The notes under the pieces are model-generated. The model made no database searches, was not told where the DNA came from, and was given only the letters and a program-made list of their open reading frames with translations. Both the position numbers and the translations under genes were made by a program. This document shows, in pieces, positions 26,362-34,355 of a stretch of 64,000 nt of DNA. Position 1 is the first letter of the stretch; every line of letters starts with the position of its first letter. This DNA comes from Castellaniella sp041677825 (lineage in GTDB: Bacteria; Pseudomonadota; Gammaproteobacteria; Burkholderiales; Burkholderiaceae_B), in NCBI RefSeq assembly GCF_041677825.1, contig NZ_JBAYPG010000009.1, positions 18,849 through 82,848 of the forward strand, read 5' to 3'.

Positions 26362-27492
26362 ATGAAGATTCGTGCAGCCGTGTTGCGCCAGATGGGGTTG
26401 GCAGCCCCGTATGCGCAGAGCCGTCCCATAAAGATCGAAGAAGTCGAACTGGATCCGCCGGGGCCGGGCGAAGTACTGCTCAAGATCAAGGTGGCCGGGC
26501 TGTGCCATTCCGATCTCTCGGTCATCAACGGCGACCGGCCGCGTGGCATGCCCATGGTACTGGGGCACGAATCATCTGCCGAAGTGGTGGAACTCGGTGC
26601 GGGGGTGCCGGATCTCAAGGTGGGTGATCATGTCGTGACAGACTTCGTGCCCACATGTGGCCATTGCGTGCCCTGCAGCCAGGGGCGTCCCGCGCTGTGC
26701 GAACCCGGTGCCCAGGCAAACGCCCAGGGTACGCTGCTCAGTGGTGAACGCAGGCTGCATGAGCAGGGCGGGGATCTGAACCACCACGTCGGGGTGTCGT
26801 GCTTTGCCGATTATGCAGTGGTGTCGCGCCATTCCTGCATCAAGGTATTGCGCGAGATTTCGCACCGCGAGGCCGCCCTGTTCGGCTGTGCCGTGCTCAC
26901 GGGCGCGGGGGCCGTGATCAACCGGGCGCACATCAAGGCCGGGCAGACGGCAGCGGTCGTTGGCCTGGGGGGTGTGGGTCTCAGTGCCCTGCTGGCGGCG
27001 GTTGCAGCCGGGGCACGGCGGGTCGTGGCGGTCGACCTCAGCGACGAAAAACTCGCCCTGGCCAAAACCCTGGGCGCGACGCACGTCATCAACCCCCGGG
27101 TCGTCACCACCGAAGCCGATCGCCTCGAAGCGGCCGGTGGGCCGGTGGATTTCGGCTTCGATATGGCAGGTGCCGTAGCCGCCTTTGAGGCCGCATATCG
27201 GCTGACCCGCCGTGGCGGCACCACCATCACTTCGGGGTTGCCACATCCGAAATCAACTTTTTCGCTGCCGCTGGCCCAGCTGGTTGGTGAAGAACGCGAC
27301 ATCCGGGGCAGTTATCTGGGCTCCGGGGTGCCGGCCATCGATATCACGCACTATATCGATCTGTACCTGGGTGGAAAACTGCCCGTGAACAAATTGCTGG
27401 GCCAGGTATTCACGCTTGATCAGGTGAACGAGGGTTTCGATCACCTGGCCTCGGGTTCGGGTCTGCGCGATTGCATCATGCTTGAAGCCTGA
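26362..27492 (+). CDS. Zinc-dependent alcohol dehydrogenase (MDR family)
   Basis: A 376-residue medium-chain dehydrogenase. Catalytic-zinc residues appear in GLCHSDLS and GHESS, the structural-zinc lobe in CGHCVPCSQGRPALC (four cysteines), and the Rossmann motif is GLGGVGLSALL. The acid at the end of beta-2 (VVAVDLSD) indicates NAD. It resembles class III/aryl-alcohol-type dehydrogenases. The ATG at 26362 follows CAGGAGT. It would oxidise a primary or allylic alcohol; together with the preceding SDR it could generate the carboxylic acids that the first 25 kb consume. Confidence 0.86.
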   Translation: MKIRAAVLRQMGLAAPYAQSRPIKIEEVELDPPGPGEVLLKIKVAGLCHSDLSVINGDRPRGMPMVLGHESSAEVVELGAGVPDLKVGDHVVTDFVPTCGHCVPCSQGRPALCEPGAQANAQGTLLSGERRLHEQGGDLNHHVGVSCFADYAVVSRHSCIKVLREISHREAALFGCAVLTGAGAVINRAHIKAGQTAAVVGLGGVGLSALLAAVAAGARRVVAVDLSDEKLALAKTLGATHVINPRVVTTEADRLEAAGGPVDFGFDMAGAVAAFEAAYRLTRRGGTTITSGLPHPKSTFSLPLAQLVGEERDIRGSYLGSGVPAIDITHYIDLYLGGKLPVNKLLGQVFTLDQVNEGFDHLASGSGLRDCIMLEA

Positions 27493-27797
27493 ATCATGCC
27501 TGAAACCTGAAGTCGATATTCAAACTGGCGCGATCGGGAGTTTCTTTCAATCAGGGGTTTCTTCCATTATATCCCGGGTTGGGCTTTCTGTTTTTGGAAG
27601 CGGGTCTTTTGAATATCGAATGATGGGTCTGCAATATAGCGGGAAAACACGCATTGAGTTGTTTTTTTCATATTGCTAGAGTTTGCCTTTCTGAATTTTA
27701 TCGTTCGACTGGATATTTGCGGGTTAATGGCTATGCATGAAATTCCGTGCTGTTCGACTGCTCCGATGTCAATGAATCGCATCATGGGGGGCGTCTC
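27493..27797. repeat. AT-richer intergenic region with a 12-bp inverted repeat pair
   Basis: This 305-bp gap is visibly poorer in G+C than its surroundings and has no convincing gene. TCGATATTCAAA (27513-27524) recurs inverted as TTTGAATATCGA (27608-27619), a perfect 12-bp pair with 83 bp between the arms. The distance is too long for a simple hairpin but suits two operator copies bound by one regulator with DNA looping. It lies upstream of the sugar-type ABC operon, whose promoter should be here. Confidence 0.5.
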
Positions 27798-28811
27798 GTG
27801 AGTCCGGCAAAAAAATCGGCGCAATCAGGCACCTTGAAAAGAAAGGCCATCAAGCTTGATCAACAGGCGATTGTCTTTCTGCTTTTCGTGCTGGTGTTCA
27901 TCGTATTCACGATCGCACTGCCGGGGTTCTCGTCGCTTGGCAATCTGGTGGCGATGCTGCGCTCCATTTCAGTTCTGGGCATATTGGGTCTTGGCATGGC
28001 AATCGTCGTGATCGGGCGCGGGATCGATCTGTCCATGGTCGCCACCATGGCGGTGCCCACGGCGCTGATCATGACGCTCGCGGGCTCAGGTGTGGGGCTT
28101 TGGCCGGCGCTGCTGATCGGGCTGCTGTTTGCCGCACTCGTGGGCGTACTCAATGGCATTTTTGTGGCCTATGCCGAAATTCCCGCATTGTTCGTCACGC
28201 TGGCCATGGGGCTCGGGCTGGCTGGCCTGGGGCAGGTGGGCATACTGAAATCCGACATGGTGCCCTGGCCCGACCAGATGAACGCCCTTCTGTGGCTGGG
28301 AGGGGCGGATATTGCCGGCATCCCCAGCAGCATCGTCATCGTGACGCTGGTGGCGGTCGGGGTCTGGCTGTTTCTGAAGCATACCAAAGTGGGCCTGTTC
28401 ATCTACGCGATCGGAGACAACCCCAATGGCGCACGAACCACGGGCATGCCGGTGCGGCCCATCATGGTCTTCCAGTATGTGCTGGCTGCCCTGATCGCGG
28501 TGCTGGCCGGCCTGGTCATGGCGTCGTCCAACAGCCTCATGGACACGCGCATCTACAACCTGTCGTTGATCTACGACATCATCCTGGTCGTCGTGCTCGG
28601 TGGGGTGGGCCTCTCGGGTGGGCGTGGGGGGGTGCTCAGTGTCGTGGTCGGCACCTTGCTGGTAGGAACCATCATCAACGGCATGACCATCCTCAACCTC
28701 ACGCTGGATGTCCAGAACCTGTTCAAGGGCATCGTGCTGCTGATCGCCATTGCGCTCGACAGCATCCTGAATCCCCGCAACGAGGAGACGGCGCAGCAAG
28801 GCGATATCTGA
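27798..28811 (+). CDS. ABC transporter permease, ribose/RbsC type
   Basis: A 337-residue BPD_transp_2 permease with about eight to ten hydrophobic segments and the family motif GRGIDLSMVATMAVPTAL (compare GGIDLSVG in RbsC). I chose GTG 27798, which has a G-rich ribosome-binding site; an in-frame codon at 27747 would add 17 hydrophilic residues. It is the first gene of the operon. The operon contains a second, fused permease at 31150, so the pore may be a heterodimer. Confidence 0.85.
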   Translation: MSPAKKSAQSGTLKRKAIKLDQQAIVFLLFVLVFIVFTIALPGFSSLGNLVAMLRSISVLGILGLGMAIVVIGRGIDLSMVATMAVPTALIMTLAGSGVGLWPALLIGLLFAALVGVLNGIFVAYAEIPALFVTLAMGLGLAGLGQVGILKSDMVPWPDQMNALLWLGGADIAGIPSSIVIVTLVAVGVWLFLKHTKVGLFIYAIGDNPNGARTTGMPVRPIMVFQYVLAALIAVLAGLVMASSNSLMDTRIYNLSLIYDIILVVVLGGVGLSGGRGGVLSVVVGTLLVGTIINGMTILNLTLDVQNLFKGIVLLIAIALDSILNPRNEETAQQGDI

Positions 28812-28941
28812 TTCTCCCGGCCTGAAACAGATGTCCCGATCCACTGGGCCCGGGGCCTGTCATTTCCATCCACAAGGCCAGAAACACGATTTCAATTCAC
28901 AAAGGCCAGTTCAACAGTTTGGTTCACTTCAGGAGACATTC

Positions 28942-30006
28942 ATGAATCAATTCCGTGCATCACCCGCCCGCCCCTGGGGGCGACTGCTGGCATCAGCTGC
29001 GCTGGGGCTTTCCGTGGCCGCGTTGTCGGTCATGGCGCCGGGGGCGGCGTTCGCCCAGAGTACAGGGGCCATCAAGGATCCTGAACGGGCCCGATACTAT
29101 GAGACCTACAAAGACAAGCGCGTGGTTTTCGTGCCCGTGTTCATGGGGCTCGACCTGACCGAAGGCTGGTCCGAGGTCATGAGCCAGCAGGCCAAGCGCC
29201 TGGGCTACGACTACGAAGTGCGCAATGCGAATTTCGATACTTCAGCCGGGGTGCAGATCCTGACGCAGTTGCTCAACGAAAACCCCAAACCCAACGTGGT
29301 GGTGATCCAGAACCCCGATGTCACCTCATATGCCAAGATCGAGAAAAAACTCGAAGAAGCCGGCATTTATGTCATCCAGTTGAACATGAAGAGCCTGCAC
29401 ATGACCACGGGTTTTGCCGGGGCCGACGCCACGGTGATTGGTGAAACCCAGGCCGAATGGGTGGTCAACCAGTGTGGCCCCGACACGTCGCAGAAGATCA
29501 TGATCCTGAACGGCCCGACCACGGCCCCCTGGACGGTCTATATGCAGGAAGGCTACAACAACGTGCTCGACAAGCATCCTGACATCAAGGTCGTGGCGCG
29601 TCAGTCCATAGGCAACTACGAGTCGTCCAAGGCCAAGTCGATCACCGAAGTCACGCTCAAGCAGCATCCCGATCTGTGTGCGGTCATGGGTGTCTGGGAT
29701 ATCCCCGATCTGGCGACGGCTGCAGCCATCAAGGACGCCGGTCGCACTGGCAAGACGCTGGTGTCCACCAGCGGTGGCGGTGGCGAGGTCGCCTGCAAGG
29801 GGTTGAAATCCGGCGGCTTTGACCATTATGTCAGCTACGACGTGCCGGGTCAGAGTCGCGATGTGAACGACCTCATCCAGATGGCACTGCAGAGCCCCGA
29901 GAAGCCCGGTGAACTCAAGGTGGCGCTGTATACGCCGCTGTTCGTCTACACCCAGGAAGACGCCGACAGCCATGAGTGCTGGTCGGTCGATACGCTGCAT
30001 CAATAA
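28942..30006 (+). CDS. Sugar-type ABC substrate-binding protein, copy 1
   Basis: A 354-residue periplasmic binding protein of the Peripla_BP_4 (ribose-binding) type, with a long signal peptide ending near GAAFAQ. The ATG at 28942 follows AGGAGAC. The mature protein has VVFVPVFMGLDLTEGW at its start and NGPTTAPWTVYMQEGYNN in the hinge region. It is the tandem paralogue of the next gene; reading the two proteins side by side shows roughly 70% identical residues across the mature parts. Cysteines are few and conserved between copies. The ligand is unknown; ribose-type neighbours suggest a sugar, polyol or sugar acid. Confidence 0.87.
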   Translation: MNQFRASPARPWGRLLASAALGLSVAALSVMAPGAAFAQSTGAIKDPERARYYETYKDKRVVFVPVFMGLDLTEGWSEVMSQQAKRLGYDYEVRNANFDTSAGVQILTQLLNENPKPNVVVIQNPDVTSYAKIEKKLEEAGIYVIQLNMKSLHMTTGFAGADATVIGETQAEWVVNQCGPDTSQKIMILNGPTTAPWTVYMQEGYNNVLDKHPDIKVVARQSIGNYESSKAKSITEVTLKQHPDLCAVMGVWDIPDLATAAAIKDAGRTGKTLVSTSGGGGEVACKGLKSGGFDHYVSYDVPGQSRDVNDLIQMALQSPEKPGELKVALYTPLFVYTQEDADSHECWSVDTLHQ

Positions 30007-30027
30007 TTGGAATCAAGGAAATCCGTC

Positions 30028-31086
30028 ATGAACACGACTTCTCGCATGCAATTCCGCGGCTGGCTCCCGGGCCGATCCCTGGCTGCTCTCGGTGCCATGA
30101 TGCTGGCACTCTGCCTGGCCGGCCAGGCCTGGGCACAGAGCTCAGGGGCCATCAAGGACCCCGAGCGCGCGCGGTATTACGATCTGTACAAGGGCAAGCG
30201 GGTCGTGTTCGTGCCGGTCTTCATGGGGCTCGACCTGACCGAGGCGTGGTCCAGAATCATGCAGTTGCAGGCTGAACGCCTCGGCTATGACTACGAAGTG
30301 CGCAATGCCAATTTCGATACCTCGGCGGGCGTGCAGATCCTGACGCAGCTGCTCACCGAAGATCCCAGGCCCGACGTGGTGGTGATCCAGAATCCCGATG
30401 TCACCTCATACGCCAAGATGGAAAAGAAGCTCGAAGAAGCCGGCATCCAGGTGGTCCAGATGAACATGAAGAGCCTGCACATGACCACGGGCTTTGCCGG
30501 GGGCGATGCCACCATCATCGGCGAGATGCAGGCCCAGTCGGTGGTCGATCATTGCGGGCCGGACACGTCCCGCAAGGTGCTGATCCTGAACGGGCCCACC
30601 ACGGCCCCGTGGACGGTGTACCTGCAAGAGGGCTACAACAACGTCTTTGCGCAGCACCCCGAAATGCAGATCGTGGCGCGGCAATCGGTGGGCAATTACG
30701 AATCTTCCAAGGCCAAGTCCATCACCGAGGTCACGCTCAAGCAGCATCCCGATCTCTGCGCCGTGATCGGCGTCTGGGACATCCCCGACATGGGTACGGC
30801 GGCTGCGATCGCCCAGGAAGGCAAGACCGGCCAGGTGTTCCTGTCGACCAACGGCGGCTTCAGCGATTATGCCTGCAAGGCCATACAGGAAGACAAGTTC
30901 AACAATTACATCAGCTTCAACGTGCCGGGGCAGGGGCGCGATGTCAACAACCTCATTCAAATGGCCCTGCAAAGCCCATACAAGGCGGGTGAACTCAAGG
31001 TTGCCCTGTATTCCCCGCTGATGGACATCGGCAAGGATGATCTGAAGGACAAGCGCTGCTGGTCCCTCGAAACCGTACACCAGTAA
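30028..31086 (+). CDS. Sugar-type ABC substrate-binding protein, copy 2
   Basis: A 352-residue paralogue of the preceding binding protein, with its own signal peptide (ending GQAWAQ) and ribosome-binding site (AAGGAAA before ATG 30028). Blocks such as YDYEVRNANFDTSAGVQIL and the hinge NGPTTAPWTVY are identical in both copies. Divergence is concentrated in the C-terminal lobe around STNGGFSDYACKA versus STSGGGGEVACKG, a region that contributes to ligand binding in this family. This points to an older duplication that now gives two ligand specificities for one transporter. A GC-rich hairpin follows the stop. Confidence 0.87.
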   Translation: MNTTSRMQFRGWLPGRSLAALGAMMLALCLAGQAWAQSSGAIKDPERARYYDLYKGKRVVFVPVFMGLDLTEAWSRIMQLQAERLGYDYEVRNANFDTSAGVQILTQLLTEDPRPDVVVIQNPDVTSYAKMEKKLEEAGIQVVQMNMKSLHMTTGFAGGDATIIGEMQAQSVVDHCGPDTSRKVLILNGPTTAPWTVYLQEGYNNVFAQHPEMQIVARQSVGNYESSKAKSITEVTLKQHPDLCAVIGVWDIPDMGTAAAIAQEGKTGQVFLSTNGGFSDYACKAIQEDKFNNYISFNVPGQGRDVNNLIQMALQSPYKAGELKVALYSPLMDIGKDDLKDKRCWSLETVHQ

Positions 31087-31101
31087 TCAACAGGTCACCG
31101 G

Positions 31102-31121
31102 GCGCCCTGTCGATGGGGCGC
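31102..31121 (+). terminator. Intercistronic hairpin after the twin binding proteins
   Basis: GCGCCC (31102-31107) and GGGCGC (31116-31121) form a short stem with an 8-nt loop and no following T-run. Its position after the binding-protein genes and before the permease fits a processing or attenuation hairpin that lowers permease expression relative to the binding proteins. Confidence 0.4.
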
Positions 31122-31149
31122 TCCATCTGAACAACCGCATGTGAGACGC

Positions 31150-33258
31150 ATGGATACGATAAAGAAACTTCGCTATCGCTACTGGCCGGATCGGGCCATT
31201 GGCGAACTGCTGGCGAAGCAATGGATGGAGACGGCGGTTCCGCTGCTCGTTCTGGTGGTGGTCGTCGCGGCCTTTGCCTCGGTGGTCGACAATTTCCTTG
31301 CCTTCAGCTCCATTTCCGTGTTGTTGCGCGAAGCCAGCGAGATCGGCTTCATCGTATTCGGCATGGCGTTGGTGCTCATTGTGGGCGGGATCGATCTGAG
31401 CGTGGGGTCCATGTATGCCATCTGCAATGTCGTGGTCCTGTACCTCATCCACGTGCAGGAATGGGCTGCCCTGCCGGCCATGGGGGCCACTCTGCTATGT
31501 GGGGCGCTGATGGGGGCCGTCAATGGCGTGCTCATCGGCTACCTGAAGCTGCGCGCCTTTCTCACCACCCTGGTCACGCTGATCGTGTTCAGGGCGATAT
31601 TCAATCTGATCCAGTTCAACTGGGCGGTCGAGATCGCCTCCACGATCCCCGATTCCGATCTCTGGGATGAACTGGGCAACGATACTTTCCTGGCCTTGCC
31701 CATTTCCACGTGGATTTTCATCGTGGTTGCCATCCTGTTCCATATTTTCCTTACGCGAATGCGCGGTGGCTGGCACATCATGGCCGTCGGCGGGTCGCGC
31801 CGTTCCGCCTATAACTCGGGCCTGCCCGTCAACCGGATCGCGGCCTCCGCCTATGTGGCGTCGGGGGTATTCACGGCCGTTGCGGCCATCCTGTTTGCTG
31901 CGCGGGTCGACAGCAGCAGTGCCGATACCGGGATGGGCATCGAAATCGTGGTGCTCGCCGCAGCCCTGCTGGGCGGCATCCGGCTGGGCGGAGGCAAGGG
32001 GTCGGTGGCGAAGGCCGTGCTGGGCACGCTCATCGTGCTCATCGTCACCAACAGCCTGCGCGGCCTGTCGGTTCCGGCCGGCTACATCCGCATGACGCTT
32101 GCATTCATCATGATCGCCGCCGTCACGCTCGATATCCGCTGGTTCAAGAACCGCGGCAAGGCGTTGCGCGAACTCTACGTCAGTCCGGGCTACCTGCCCC
32201 TGCCTGGCGCACCGGCAACCAGCAAGGCATCGGGCTCGCCGTATGCGGTCAACAACAAGCTCGGGCAGACCGAACTGATCGGCCTGGGCATGGTCGAGTC
32301 CCCCGAAGACGTGATTCTGGACGAGCACGACCACCTCTATTGTGGCACGCGGCACGGGGACATCATGCGGTTTTTTGCGCCGGATTATCAGCGCATGGAA
32401 CTCTACGCACACATCGGCGGCCAGCCTCTGGGCATGGCGTTCAACAAGGTCGGCGATCTGTATGTCTGTGTGGGCGGCATGGGCCTGTACTGTATCCGGC
32501 GCAAGGATCGCGCCGTTGAAAAGGCAACCGACGAAACGGGCCGTTCCCTGTTGTCCGTCGTCGATGACAGTCGCCTGCGGCTGGCTGATGACCTCGATAT
32601 CGCACCGGATGGCCGGATCTTCTTCTCCGAAGCCACCGTGCGCTACGAGATGCATGAATGGCCGATCGACAGTCTCGAGGGGCGGGGCAACGGGCGCATC
32701 ATCTGCTATGACCCGGCCACTGGGCGTACCCATACCGCCCTCAAGAATCTGGTGTTTCCCAACGGGATCTGCATGGCTTCCGACGGCCAGTCGCTGCTGT
32801 TCGCAGAAAGCTGGGCATGTCGCATCAGCCGCTACTGGTTCGACGGGCCGCGCAAGGGGCAGGTCGAAGTCGTCATCCCCGATCTGCCGGGCTACCCCGA
32901 CAACATCAACCGGGCGTCCGACGGCAATTACTGGATCGCCATCATGGGCATGCGCAGCCCGTCATTTGATCTGGCCATGCGCAGTCCGGCCTTTCGCCGC
33001 CGTATGGTCAAGCGCCTGGGGCAGGATGAATGGCTGGCGCCCAACATCAATGTCGGCTGCGTGATCAAGTGCGATGAGTCCGGCCGCGTGCTCGAATCCT
33101 ACTGGGACCGCAGCGGCGAAAACCACCCGATGATCACGTCCATGCGCGAACATCGGGGCTATCTCTATCTGGGGGGTATTTCCAACAATCGCATCGGCCG
33201 GTACAGGCTGGATCATGCCGATCCAGGCTTCATGCAGCATCCCATAGAACAGGTCTGA
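31150..33258 (+). CDS. Fusion: RbsC-type ABC permease + strictosidine-synthase/SMP-30-like beta-propeller
   Basis: A 702-residue two-part protein. Residues about 1-335 form a BPD_transp_2 permease with GMALVLIVGGIDLSVGSMYA and GGIRLGGGKGSVAKAVLG. Residues about 370-700 form a soluble six-bladed propeller of the strictosidine synthase-like/SMP-30 class, with ESPEDVILDEHDHLYCG, GRIICYDPATGRTH, LVFPNGICMASDG and GYPDNINRASDGNYW. The E, N and D residues that bind the metal in SMP-30 enzymes are at matching places. Permease topology would put the propeller in the cytoplasm. A lactonase or hydrolase attached to the pore could convert the substrate as it enters. The GTG at 31141 is an alternative start. 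No frameshift is needed to read the fusion. Confidence 0.85.
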   Translation: MDTIKKLRYRYWPDRAIGELLAKQWMETAVPLLVLVVVVAAFASVVDNFLAFSSISVLLREASEIGFIVFGMALVLIVGGIDLSVGSMYAICNVVVLYLIHVQEWAALPAMGATLLCGALMGAVNGVLIGYLKLRAFLTTLVTLIVFRAIFNLIQFNWAVEIASTIPDSDLWDELGNDTFLALPISTWIFIVVAILFHIFLTRMRGGWHIMAVGGSRRSAYNSGLPVNRIAASAYVASGVFTAVAAILFAARVDSSSADTGMGIEIVVLAAALLGGIRLGGGKGSVAKAVLGTLIVLIVTNSLRGLSVPAGYIRMTLAFIMIAAVTLDIRWFKNRGKALRELYVSPGYLPLPGAPATSKASGSPYAVNNKLGQTELIGLGMVESPEDVILDEHDHLYCGTRHGDIMRFFAPDYQRMELYAHIGGQPLGMAFNKVGDLYVCVGGMGLYCIRRKDRAVEKATDETGRSLLSVVDDSRLRLADDLDIAPDGRIFFSEATVRYEMHEWPIDSLEGRGNGRIICYDPATGRTHTALKNLVFPNGICMASDGQSLLFAESWACRISRYWFDGPRKGQVEVVIPDLPGYPDNINRASDGNYWIAIMGMRSPSFDLAMRSPAFRRRMVKRLGQDEWLAPNINVGCVIKCDESGRVLESYWDRSGENHPMITSMREHRGYLYLGGISNNRIGRYRLDHADPGFMQHPIEQV

Positions 33259-33262
33259 TCCC

Positions 33263-34351
33263 ATGCTCAAGACACTCAAGCGCGCACGCGACCGTTTCTT
33301 CGGCACAGGTGAGGCCGATACCTCGGTGCCCGTCCTGGATGGCGCACTCAAGCCAAACAATCTGCTCGAGACCGCCGAAGTTTTTTTCGAACGCCCGGGC
33401 CTCGAAGACCTGGCCATCGATGCCCATGGGCAGCTGTATGTGGCGGCGGGTCCCGAAGTCCTGCTGATCGGGGCTGATGGCCGCGTGCAGGATACGATCG
33501 GTCTGCAGGCGCGCGCCCAGGCACTGGCGGTCTGCCATGGCAACCTGGTGGCGGCGACATCGCAGGGCCTGCAGTTCCTGGCCGGGCCTCAGGTGGGCCG
33601 GCATGTGCAGTCATTCGGTGGTCATCCGATCCAGTGCATCAATGCCCTGTCCGAAGGGCCGGATGGCACCCTGCTGCTCAGCGAAGGCTCGCATGCCGTG
33701 CCCTGCGATGAATGGACGGCTGATCTCCTCACGCATGGCCGCAGTGGGCGTGTGCTGGCGTACGATCCACGCGATGATTCATGTCGGGTTCTGGCTCAGG
33801 GGCTGGCGTACTGCTTTGGCGTCTGCATGCACGAGGATGGGGTGCTGGCTTCGGAAAGCTGGGCACACAGGGTGCAGGTCCTGCGCGACGGCCGGATGCA
33901 GGCGGGGCTCAGCGAGATCCCGGGCTATCCCGGGCGCATTGCCCCGGCATCGGGGGGCGGCTATTGGCTCAGCATTTTTGCACCGCGCAGTCAGTTGCTC
34001 GAATTCGTCCTGCGCGAAGACGTCTTTCGCAAAGAGATGATGAGCACGGTCGAACCCCGCTACTGGATCGCGCCGGCATTCAGTTCAGGGCAGGATTTTC
34101 TCGAGCCCCTGCAGCAGGGCAGTGTGCGCCAGATGGGCATCCTGAAGCCATGGGCACCGCCCAGGTCCTATGGATTGGTGCTGCGCCTGTCGGCCGACCT
34201 GGCGCCGCTGTTTTCGATGCACAGCCGTGTCGGTGGTGTGCATCACGGCATCGTGGCCGCACAAGAATACGCGGGGTCCTTGCTGGCCCTGTCCAAGGGG
34301 TCGGGGCGCCTGTTGCGCCTGCCGCTTTTCGAACAGAATCCTCAGGCTTGA
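33263..34351 (+). CDS. Strictosidine-synthase/SMP-30-like beta-propeller protein
   Basis: A 362-residue protein without a signal peptide, related to the C-terminal half of the preceding fusion. Shared elements include LEDLAIDAHGQLYVA, GRVLAYDPRDDSCRV and a SESWAH stretch matching AESWAC of the fusion. The metal-site motif GYPDNI is changed to GYPGRI, so the Asp-Asn pair is missing and activity may be lost or altered. It starts 5 bp after the fusion gene and ends 5 bp before the ATPase gene. It could be a regulatory or structural partner of the fused propeller, or an enzyme with a different active site. Confidence 0.75.
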   Translation: MLKTLKRARDRFFGTGEADTSVPVLDGALKPNNLLETAEVFFERPGLEDLAIDAHGQLYVAAGPEVLLIGADGRVQDTIGLQARAQALAVCHGNLVAATSQGLQFLAGPQVGRHVQSFGGHPIQCINALSEGPDGTLLLSEGSHAVPCDEWTADLLTHGRSGRVLAYDPRDDSCRVLAQGLAYCFGVCMHEDGVLASESWAHRVQVLRDGRMQAGLSEIPGYPGRIAPASGGGYWLSIFAPRSQLLEFVLREDVFRKEMMSTVEPRYWIAPAFSSGQDFLEPLQQGSVRQMGILKPWAPPRSYGLVLRLSADLAPLFSMHSRVGGVHHGIVAAQEYAGSLLALSKGSGRLLRLPLFEQNPQA

Positions 34352-34355
34352 CACC

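Noticed and set aside
27493..27679. A 65-codon frame after the alcohol dehydrogenase gene
   Set aside because: It starts inside the preceding gene, lacks a ribosome-binding site and has no recognisable features; the region looks regulatory.
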